Assembly: GCA_003971905.1 (NCBI GenBank)
Contig: RSEE01000067.1
Coordinates: 124,001 to 188,000, forward strand
From: Moniliella sp. 'wahieum'
Lineage: Eukaryota; Basidiomycota; Moniliellomycetes; Moniliellales; Moniliellaceae
DNA: 64,000 nt
Direction: 5' to 3'
This document shows positions 10,848-21,100 of the stretch, in pieces; the stretch's first letter is position 1; every line of letters starts with the position of its first letter. The notes beneath the pieces are model-generated. The model did no database searches. It had not been told where the DNA came from and saw only the letters and a list, made by a program, of their open reading frames with translations. Made by a program: the position numbers and the translations under genes.

Positions 10848-13800
10848 TTAGGTAGGCAGGGATTCGGAAGAGACATAACGAATGTGGCCCCGTGCGGACC
10901 GGGGGTGCGGGGAGGGAATGTAGTGGGGCGAAACAGGTGGTCGGCGGTCGCTGGAAACGAGCGAAAGACGTTTGAGGCCCGAAGCACGGCGGGTGGCGAG
11001 ACCAGCGCCCCCGCCGGCGGTCGAGCCAGGACTAAGACTATCGACACTGCCTGCCGCGCTCAAGTTGGCAGGAGAGGGTGGGCTCGGGTCCAAGTGGGGC
11101 GTGGAGGCGCTGCGGTCGCGCAGCCGGAGTGGCGGTAAGGGGTCCCGTTCCTTACTGTACACGGTCTGCAGCTTGCGCAGCTCGTCTTTGACTTGTTTGT
11201 AGGCAGAGAGGATATGAGCTTCCTTGGTTCGGTGTTCCGTCTCCTTGGTCTGTTGCGTCAGAGGGGGTTGGGTTAGGTTCAGAGGCCGAGCCGCGCAACA
11301 CACAGACAGAGAGGGAAGAGAAGACGAAACGTACCATATTGGATTCGGCGGGCACCAGTGCTCGCAACCGTTCAATCTCGCGCCGCATCTCCTCCTTTTC
11401 CACGTTCATCTGGTGCAACGCCTTTTCTTGCCCGCGCGTCTTTTCTCGTTCTTGCACCAGCAGCGCTTGCAGATCCGCTTCCTTGCCCCGACGAGTGGGG
11501 GGGAGGTAGCTCTCCTCCAATTCGGCTTCGAGTTGCGTCACCTCGGTCTGCCACAGCTCCAGCTCCTCTTCATGCGTCGAGGCCATGAGCAACATGGTCT
11601 CGCTCTGCTGGTCCAGGAGGGATAGCAACTGTGCTCGTTCAGCCTCCTGCGCTTCCTTTCGCATACGGCGCAGGTGCAGGTACCGTGTCGGCAGTTCGCC
11701 CAGCTCGGGCGCCGAGCCAGGCTCGGGCAAACTGCCATCGTCCAGCTCAAACAGGTACGCCAACAATTTCTGTTCATGCAACGTCTTTTTGAATGCTTGT
11801 GCCACCCCTGTCATATGGGTTCGTTAGTCATCCTAGTCTACCTCTCGACCCCCACACACCAAGGAAAAACGGACAGACACGTACCTTGAAAGGCGCCGGA
11901 CAAGTTGGGAGGGTCACCACTGGCGAGCGGAGTCCAGCGTGGCCCAGCGGGCGGAGACGCTTCGCTGGAAGGAAGGGTGAGTCCATGCTTGGTCGGAGTT
12001 CGGTCGCCCACGAGGGAGGGCGAACTACTGGGGAAGGGGGGGCTGCAGAGCGAGCTACGGCGTGCCGGGCTGTCGTCATGCTGATGTACCGGCGACGAGG
12101 GGGGCGAGAGAATGCGTACGGGCGGCAGAGGCGTGAGCGTAGTGCGAACAAAAGGCGAAGGCAAAAAGGAGGGTTGACCGAGTCGAGTTGGATCGTTTTC
12201 ATCATACTCCTCTTGCTCTTCTTGTTGCTCTTGTTGCTCGCCTTGTTGTCGCTCATCTTGGTATTCAAAGTCGTCTTCATTCTCATTTCCATTTTCATCT
12301 TCGTTTTCGTTTTCGTCTTCCTCCTCCGGCTCGTCCTCCTCGTCCTCAGGGTCCGACAGGGGGCTGTCACGATCGGTATCGTGGCTGGCATGGCTGCCAT
12401 AGATTGGCAGGCTGGTGTCGGCCGCGGCGGGGCTGGGCAAGAGCCAGGAACGACGGTGGGGGCTGAGATCGTTTGGCTTGCGACCGGGGAAGGCGCCAAA
12501 GGTGCTGGTATGAATTTCTTGTGGCAACCCGTGGTGCACCGACAGGCCCGGGGAAGCAGCGAGCCGATTCGAAGGCGCAAGGGCGGCGAGCCGACGGCCA
12601 AGGTTAGACCCAAACTACGATGCGGAGAAGTGGTCGTGGCCCGGTTCGGGGGGGAGGCGAAGCAGGCTGATGGGGGTCTGGGTCGAGCAGCGCGGCGGGC
12701 GACGGCAGCGCATCGGATGAGAGACTTCGTTTGTGCGGAGCAGGCACCGGCGAGTGCGGGGGCAGGCTGTGTCGCGCATACGGCTTGACACCCGACGGTA
12801 AAGGCGGGAGCGGAATGGTGGGCGGTGGGGTGAGCGGAGGGGGGCTGCGGTTCGGCTGGCAGGGGGAGAGCAGGCCCGGGGATACCGATTGGGGCAAGGG
12901 GCTGAGACGAGGCGCGAGCGGCGAGCGATTGGGGGGGCGGTGCTCGCCTGACCACCGCTGAGGACCAGCGAAGAACGAGTGAGGCGCTCAAATGCCGAGG
13001 CGCGCCCGAGCTGGAGCGGAGGGACTTGTTTCCGCGGGGCTCCGGGATAGCGCGTGGGAGGCCGGCCGGGCTCGCCCAAAGAAGGAGACAAGGTGGAAGG
13101 CAGGAACGAGAGCGGCGACGCGGGCGAGACCTGCTGTTGCTGCTTCTGTTGCGGCGGCGGCGGCGGTGGCGGTTGAGGCAGCTGAGGCAGCTGCAGCGCA
13201 CGGTCTGCCTCGAGCTCCATCTCCATTTCGAGGCGAATCAGGTCTTGCGCCTGCTGCTCCTCCGAGTCGGGGCTGGGCGGGCCAGTGACGCGGGATAGGC
13301 CGGAGAGGGAGGAGAGGCGGAGCGCTCCGCCCGGGAGTAAGTGCCAGGGCGGACGGCTGGGCGGTGGGGACGGCGAAAAGGGGACACTGGCGGGAGAGGT
13401 GACCGAGTCCGGCACAATGCGTGGGTCGGGCGAGGGGCGCGGAGACACGGCACTGTTGCGCTCCGACTGGGGCACGTCGGGCGGGGAGCCAGCCGAAGGC
13501 GGAAGTAGCCGGACCTCTTTGGGGCCTGGGATGGCACGGGAGTGGAAGTGAATGTGGTCACCACTGCCTTCTTGGTCGTTGTCGTCATCGTCAACATCAA
13601 CGTCGTCGTCGTCGTCGTCGTCGTCGTCCTCTTGGTCATCTCCTGACCCGTTATAGTAATAGTCGGCGTAGTCGTCGCCCTCGTCGTCGTCATCCTCATT
13701 GTCAGGGCCGAGGGGATGGTGGCTTTGAGGACGAGGGGAACGGCCGGTGGAGATGTAGCTGCGACGGGCCACCTGGATGCCAGCCAGGATGGCGTTGGCC

Positions 13801-13988
13801 GAGTCGATCTGGTTCTCCCAGCGGTGCATGAGCAGCTGGGGTGAGGAAGGGCGACTAGTGAGTGGAGGGAAGGACCGCTGCCGACGGCGGGTGGTGTTGG
13901 TGTTGGTTGGTGCCTGGTGGCCGCCCGAGTGCAAGCCCAGGTGTGGCTTGCTAGCGCGGCGGCGCCACCAAGTAAGCGCTATGTTCAT
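10848..13988 (-). CDS. unknown protein with acidic tracts and a C-terminal coiled coil
   Basis: I do not recognise this protein. It starts at ATG 13988, or more likely after a splice acceptor at 13835/13836 with MHRWENQIDSANAILAGIQ. A poly-Asp tract encoded by GTC/GAC repeats (about 13565-13700) follows, then long Pro/Ser/Gln-rich low complexity and a second acidic Glu/Asn/Asp tract (about 12240-12360). The C-terminal part is highly helical, including ELELWQTEVTQLEAELEE and MNVEKEEMRREIERLRAL, a clear coiled coil. Introns fit at 11808-11884 (GTACGT, CTAAC branch point) and 11250-11334 (GTACGT). The Ser/Arg-rich tail ends at 10848. The composition suggests a cytoskeletal or scaffold role, but that is only inference. 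Several frame shifts occur in the low-complexity part. Confidence 0.65.
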
Positions 13989-14056
13989 GCATCATGCATC
14001 ACCATCAGCCACCAATGTATACTACGTACTCGATCGTTTCTATCCATTTTACCGCC

Positions 14057-14146
14057 TCCTCGATGGTCCAACGGCTATGATGTGACGCTCTCAACTGCCC
14101 AATGGGGAGGACCGTCAAGACCCGGGTTCGACTCCCGGTCGGGGAA
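14057..14146 (+). tRNA. tRNA-Glu (CTC) with an intron
   Basis: Acceptor stem TCCTCGA pairs with TCGGGGA (one T-G pair), with discriminator A. The anticodon stem is TGACG/CGTCA and the loop starts CTCTCA, giving anticodon CTC. About 18 nt of intron follow A37. The T arm is CCGGG-TTCGACT-CCCGG and carries an intact B box. Without the intron the tRNA is 72 nt. Confidence 0.9.
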
Positions 14147-15167
14147 TTTCCTTTTGCTGGGAACAGGATGGGTGGTGATATCCACTGGACTATATCGAGT
14201 AGGCATGCACAACTGCAGACGATAATGGATTGGAGGATTAGATCAGGGTCATGCGTCATGCATCATGTAAGGGTTGTGTATGGATGGGATGGATCTTGAG
14301 CAAAATGGAAGATTAGGCGACGGCTACACAGTCGACACAGTCGTCACTCGTTCGCCACGGGATGATTCAGCCACGTATACCCCACCTGATGCCTGAAAAG
14401 GTTATTGAAGCTTGAAGCTTGAAGACGGACGGAGAGCAATTAGCAACAAGGGAGTAGGGATTAAGTCTGTAACACTCCTGATGGCGTCAACGGGGGGGGG
14501 GCAATAAGCAATAGCGCCCACTGCGCAACGGCCACAGGGGTTGTGGAGCAGGCTACATAGCAAAAAGGCTGTTCGGCAACATAGAGGGTTGGGTGGGAGA
14601 GGGTATCTGGGCGGAATGGGCCGGATGTGCAAGAGAATGGGGTGTCTGGAGGCGTGGTGGGTGGTGGGTGGAGGCGGAGGCGGCATGGAGCAGCACACAG
14701 CGCATGCCAGGAGGGCGGCAAGAAGCTTTGCCGAGCGGTGCGTACAGGCTAATGCGACCCGCCCTATGCACGGAGGTGGGGGGGACCACGCGCACCTGCG
14801 CTTTCTGGCTCTGCTTTTTGCCTGCCAGTCCAGCCAGCCGAGGCGAAGAGCCGCCCCATCGTCAGGGGTGTTGGGCGGGGGGCACGGGGCGAGTGGGCTG
14901 GTGCTCCTCCAGCGGTGCGTTCTCCGCAGCGCCGGTGGGCGCACGTCCATCCTCCAGCCTGCCTGAACACCGCCCGTCGGATGGCGCCCGGCTGTCTCAG
15001 GCGGCAGGACACCGCTGTCATACTCCAATGTCATGGCAGCTCCGCTGATATATATCCCCTGCCTCTCCCCTTTGCCCGCCGGCCGCACCCCACCCCCACC
15101 ATCCCCCTTTCCCTAGCCTTTTCCCAGCCCCCCAGCCCCCCAGCCCCCCCAGCCCCCACCATCAGCA
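14147..15167. other. intergenic region and promoter of the LC8-repeat gene
   Basis: No gene is supported. The direct repeat GAAGCTTGAAGCTTGAAG lies at about 14407-14424. The minus-strand open frame from 15088 to 14402 has Pro/Cys-rich composition without any domain and overlaps the promoter, so I reject it. From 15057 to 15167 the DNA is strongly pyrimidine-rich, as in many fungal core promoters. Confidence 0.55.
15048..15055 (+). promoter_or_regulatory. TATA box of the LC8-repeat gene
   Basis: ATATATAT lies 113 bp before the ATG at 15168 and is followed by about 100 bp of C/T-rich DNA. The position and context suit a TATA element, but this rests on sequence only. Confidence 0.5.
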
Positions 15168-18100
15168 TGTCCACTCCCAACGCAGCTGGCCAAGCCACGC
15201 TGGACGCCGGCGTGCAGCAAGTCGTTGACGCCACGCTGTCCAACGGCGCAGCCGCCACCGCCAAGGCCCTCGACCACGCCTACGGCCCTCACTGGTCGGT
15301 CCTCTCTGCCTCCGGCACACGCATCGTCCACGCCGACGCCGGCACCCTCCTCACCCTCCCCACCGCCTTTGGCGAGGTGACAGTGTGGAAGACGGCCGTG
15401 CTAGCCCAGGACGCAGACCACTTTGCTGCCACGCCCGCCACGCCGGGAATCCATACCGACGTTGCCGCCTCGCTGGAGCAAGTGTCGCTGGCAATGAGAA
15501 CCGAAGTGTATGCCCTGGCTGGCTCGGCCCTGGCGCTTTATGGAAGCTCCGCCATCCAAGTCGCCAATTACATCCAGGACAAGATCGCCCTCTCTCCGCT
15601 CTTTGCCGAGGGTTGGCACATCCACACTGGAACGTCATTTTCCCTCCTCCCCTTTAGCACCGCCAACAAGGTGGTTGACTTTGTTGTGGCCGGGCAGTGT
15701 TTTACCCTCTACTTTGGCCATGTTGCTGCGCCTGCTTTGCCTGACACTGCGGGCTCCAAGGAAGCGGCGACGACCATTGGCACCGCCATTGTGGAGGAGG
15801 AAGGCTTCGGAATCCAAGGCAGCGCACAACTCAACACCCCTATTACTCCCGTCTTGGCCGCAGGCCAGACCGTTGTCCAGACCTCCAACCAGGTCGACGT
15901 CAACGAAATCAGCACTGCCGAGGGCAGCACCATCGAGGTTGCCCCGCAAGTTGCTGATGAGAAGAAGAGCATCACGAACATTACCACCACTGAACAAAGC
16001 CGTACGCTGCCTGCCCACAGCACCACAGCGGCCATCGTGGAAGAGACCTCGGGCAGCGCCGCGGCCGTCGGCCCGGTCGTTGGGTCGACGACAACAACAA
16101 CAACCAAGGAGTAGTAACCAGCGTTCCTGCCTCCGAGACCGTCGTGGTACAGCTTCCATCGAAAGAAGTGGTGGAAACAGTGCAAGTTCAGCACCAAGCC
16201 CAGCCCACGGTGACAGAGACGCAGGAGGCGCATGTGGTCGAGGTCGGTGGCGCTGGCGCTGCGCTCCCAATCACCACGCGTGAAGTCCGCGACGTCACCA
16301 CAGGCTCCACCGCCACGTCATCTACCAACACCACCGTTCATACCACCACCAGTCCTACGGCCCAGCCTGGAAAGTCGGTGTTCACAACGGTGACCACCGT
16401 CACAGAGGAAACTACCTATGTGATCGGACCCAATGGGGAGCTAATCCCTCAGTCAACGTCGCAAGTGACAGAAGTAACTCCCAGCGAAACGTACCAGGTG
16501 GAAGGTACAGCGTCGGCTGGGCCGTCTGGCAAACCGAGCAGTACGTCGTCTCAACCACGACTGTGGGGGAAGACACCACGTCTCCCCGTGGACAGCCCAG
16601 CACGGAAACCAAGCGGGCCGAGAGCCAAATGCGTTCGCTGGCCCAAGACTGGCTTGGCCTGGGCGTTGTGGCTGGCACGGTTGGGCTAGTGCATTCGCTT
16701 CGGCCCGAGGTTCGGAGTGCCTCACGCGAACAATTGTTGTCCACCAGTGAGGTGACCCGCACCTCGCTCACTTCCCTGCCGGAGGCGGAGGTGCAGACAA
16801 TTTTGGTAGACGCCATCCACACCTCCACTTCCACCGCCGAGCTGGCTCAGTTGGTCCAAGATTCGCTCACGACCAAAACGGGCAAAAGGGATGGTACCTA
16901 TTGGTCGGTGAGGTGGAACTGGGTCCCAAGGTGCTCGAGGTTTACCGTATCAAGTTGGCTTCCGAGACGTTCACTGTCGTTCGGATCGATCGGGAGCAAA
17001 GCACGGTCAAGAAGCAGATCCCTATCCCCCAACCTCCCGTGAATAAAGAGACTATTATTAGCCTGCCTCATCAAGAGACGGGAACCAAACAAAGTACGTA
17101 TTTCATCCTTCTTGTTCTTTTTGCATGCACGTGTACAGAACTAACACTATTCCGCGACCTCTTGTCAAGTTGAAGAGGAGGCCAAGGCGAGGCACAGAAG
17201 TGGTTGTAGCTTTGCCCACCCTTTCCGGTCCTCCGACAACGAATACTACATCGATCCAAGACCTGGTTGAGGAAACGCGTGGTGTGACTCTGACGACCGA
17301 GACGTCAAACACATCGGATGTCCAGACCAAGGAACAACAGATCGTGGCCCTGCCTTCGGTCGAACAGACCGTTGTCCAGGTGCAACCAGAAGAGAAACTA
17401 AGGAGCAGAAGAGTGGATTGTCAATCGAACATGAGACCGAGGTCTACCAGAAACCTGCTACGGAAACTGCGATTGAGGTCGTGAATACTGAGGCTTCAGA
17501 CACCGCCACAAAGACCGAGGTGGATGTCCAAGAGAAGCAGTCAAATCAACCTCAAGTCGAAGTTGAAAAAACTGTGCAATCGTCTGCGGATCAGATTAAC
17601 GAGTCTGTTGATGTGACCGAGACAACGCAGACGACGCAAGTCCGAGAAATCCAGTCGATCCAACCTGAATCCGAGACTCAAAAGTCTGTGGCCTCTGTGG
17701 TTCAAGTGGTGGACACGGAGGCAGAAACGACCCCGGATACGAAGACGGAAGCCATGTGGATCCAGCCCAAAGAGGAGGTGAAAACGCCGGCGCTGGAGTC
17801 TGCAATTGAGAATGTTGAGGAGGCGGAGGCAGTGGAAACTGCCAAGGTGGAAACGTCCACGGTTGTCCAAACCACTACTGAAGCCAAGGAGACTACGGCC
17901 GTGGCGCAAGAGACGAAGCCCGAGGAGACTATCATCGTCGAGAAAGAGATCCCGGTCGTCGAAGAGGCCAAGGTGGAGGAAGATGCGAAAACAACGGAAA
18001 CAACGGATGTTGGCGCAGTGACCAATCTCGAAAGCACATCCGAGGCCAAGGTGAAGGAGCAGACCAGGGAGGTGGAGGCAGCGGCGGTTGTTGCGGCTGG

Positions 18101-21100
18101 CGTGGTCGCGGCGCATGAGACTGCTGAAGAGGTCACCAGTACTTTGGCCGAGCGAAGTCTCCCAGCCGTCGAGCAGAGCAGCACAGTCGAGGAGCATGAG
18201 ACCAAGGCGGTTGAGGTGGAAGAGAGCGAGGTGGTTAACAATGAGACCACGAAGGAGGAGGTCAAGTCCGTCGAAGAGAAGGTTACACCTGATGTTCCCA
18301 TTGCCTCTGTGGTGGAGTCGAAGGAGACCGAGGTGGAGGTGGAAGTGCCTGCGCCCGTCAGCGCGCCGGCTCCTCGCGGGATTGAAAGCAGCACAATCCA
18401 GACCCAGGTTCAAGGGACTGAGAGTGTTACCACCCAAGAGATTCGCGAGACCAAGCAGGTGGAAACGACGGAGAGTACCGAGGAAAGTGTTGCCGTTGAC
18501 GTCGCTGCCCAACCGGAGGAGACCGGTCCCCTTCCAGCTCGGGAATTACCAGCTGAAGTCACGGAAGTGGTGACTGAGGTCGAAGTACCTGCCCCGCGTG
18601 AACTCCCAGCGAAAGAGACGGCGCCACAAGAGCTTCCGGCCGTGGTGTCAACTACGCGTGAGATTCCACAGCAGGGAGCACCAACCCGTGAGGTGGGCCA
18701 GACGAGTGCAGCGGAAGAAACCACGGTGCAAGAGACGACGGTCGAATCATCTCAGATTACCACCCAAGAGATTCGCCAGGAACAGCATGCCGTGCCGACC
18801 ACCCAAGTGACCGAGGTGGACGTGGTGGAATTGCCCACTCGCGAAACGAAAGATCTGACCAAAACCTTGACCGAAGTGGTGGGGGGAGAAACGGTCGTAC
18901 AAGCGCCGAAAGAAATCTCCACGGGCGAGGTGACCACCTCCCGGGAACTGCCCGCTCCACGGGAAGTGCAACCGGTGCAGCCGGCAACGACCAGCCGCTG
19001 GGGATTCCGGCAGTGGCTGCACGGCTTGGGCAGCAAGGCGGCAGAACACGGTGCGAGCGTAGCCACCGTCGCGGGCGGCGCGGTTGCGACGGCGATCGCG
19101 GGCGTGGCGGTGGCCAAGACGGTGTCTGCGGCGGCTAAAGACAAGACGGCAGAGCAGCTGCGCTCGATGGCCCAGCTCGGTGCGTCCAAGGGTGCGTCGG
19201 AGCACGAGTCGCAGCTGGTGCTCGACTCGGTCACGCAGGCCATCACGACCACGACGTCGACCGACGAAGTGGCTGACGCGGTGGCCCAGACGCTGGAGGA
19301 CCAGACGGGCCAGACGGGATGGCACGTGGTGGTGGCCGAGGACAAGTATGCGGACGTGGGGGCGGCAGAGGATGTGGCGGCGTACCAGACGCTCGAGGGG
19401 GCGGACAGTACTACACGGTGTACCGGACGGTGACGACGATCACGCCGGAGACGCGCACGCAGCTGGTGCAGTCGCTGCAGTCGCCGACGGCGGTGAGTGG
19501 GACGACGCTGTCGGAGGCGGAGACGAAGACGGTGCTGGGCGCGGTTGTTAGCTCGGTGGAGACGGCCACGTCGGCGGAGGACATTGGGACGGTTGCTGTT
19601 CAGAAGCTCGAGGCCGAGACGGGCAAGGTGGGTTGGCACGTTGCGCCAGCCTCTAGCGTCGAGGTGGGCACGCTCACTCAGTACACGATCCTCAGTACGT
19701 CTCACCGGTTCCCCCCCTGATTTTGCATGTGAAAACTAACAGCTTCTTTGTTTTGTTCCACCGCCAGCGCTGGGAGGTCAGCCGACCGTGGTGTACTATG
19801 AGGGTATCGAATCAGCTGCCGAGCAGGTGGCGGAGACCCAAGAGACCCAAGAGACCCAAGAGACACAAGAGACAGTCGAAACGCGCTCTGTGCATGAACA
19901 CCGGGACCAGCTCAAGGAGAAGGTTGATGATGTGAAGGAGAAGGTGGACGAGGCGAAGGAGCACGCGAAGGACAAGGCGAAGGACGCGCTGGGCCTGGGC
20001 GCGGTGCTGGCCGGCGTGGTGGTGCTGCACGAGATTGAGAAGCACACGCGCGAAAAGACGGAGGCGGAGCTGGTCAAGGACGCCCAGGTCGACTCCCACA
20101 CGCAGTCAGTGTCGGACGAGGTGGTGGTGGACACGATTGCCAAAGCCATCCGCGCGCACGGCGAGTCGTCCGAGGAGGTGGCGCAGTATGTGACGTCGGC
20201 GCTGGAGAAGCAAACGGGCCAGACGGGCTGGCAGCTGGTGGTGGGCGACCGGCGGCTGCTGTGAGCGAGGCGGGCGCGGCCGAGTATTCGACAGTGACGA
20301 TTGACAAGCACGTCTTTACTGTGTACCGCATCGTCACCACCACCACTACGACCGTCACTACCACGACCACTGCCGAGACGGGCGCGGAGGCGACGACGAC
20401 GGAATCGGTCGCCCGCACGCAGGAGACGGAGGTGGTTGCGCCCAAGCGCCGCGGGGGGTGGGGTCTTGGCAAGCTGATCCGGTCGCTGGGGGCGAGTGCA
20501 GCCGAGCATGGCGCAGCGGTTGCGGGCGGCGCAGTTGCGACGGCGATCGCGGGCGTGGCGGTGGCCAAGACGGTGTCTGCGGCGGCTAAAGACAAGACGG
20601 CAGAGCAGCTGCGCTCGATGGCCCAGCTCGGTGCGTCCAAGGGTGCGTCGGAGCACGAGTCGCAGCTGGTGCTCGACTCGGTCACGCAGGCCATCACGAC
20701 CACGACGTCGACCGACGAAGTGGCTGACGCGGTGGCCCAGACGCTGGAGGACCAGACGGGCCAGACGGGATGGCACGTGGTGGTGGCCGAGGACAAGTAT
20801 GCGGACGTGGGGGCGGCAGAGGATGTGGCGGCGTACCAGACGCTCGAGGTGGGCGGACAGTACTACACGGTGTACCGGACGGTGACGACGATCACGCCGG
20901 AGACGCGCACGCAGCTGGTGCAGTCGCTGCAGTCGCCGACGGCGGTGAGTGGGACGACGCTGTCGGAGGCGGAGACGAAGACGGTGCTGGGCGCGGTTGT
21001 TAGCTCGGTGGAGACGGCCACGTCGGCGGAGGACATTGGGACGGTTGCTGTTCAGAAGCTCGAGGCCGAGACGGGCAAGGTGGGTTGGCACGTTGCGCCA

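Noticed and set aside
11828-13201. 457-codon minus-strand frame in the unknown coiled-coil gene
   Set aside because: Mostly Arg/Ser/Pro-rich. It overlaps the more protein-like acidic and Pro-rich frame of the same gene and adds no domain.
14402-15088. Minus-strand frame of 228 codons
   Set aside because: Pro/Cys-rich, no domain, and it lies over the promoter of the LC8-repeat gene.
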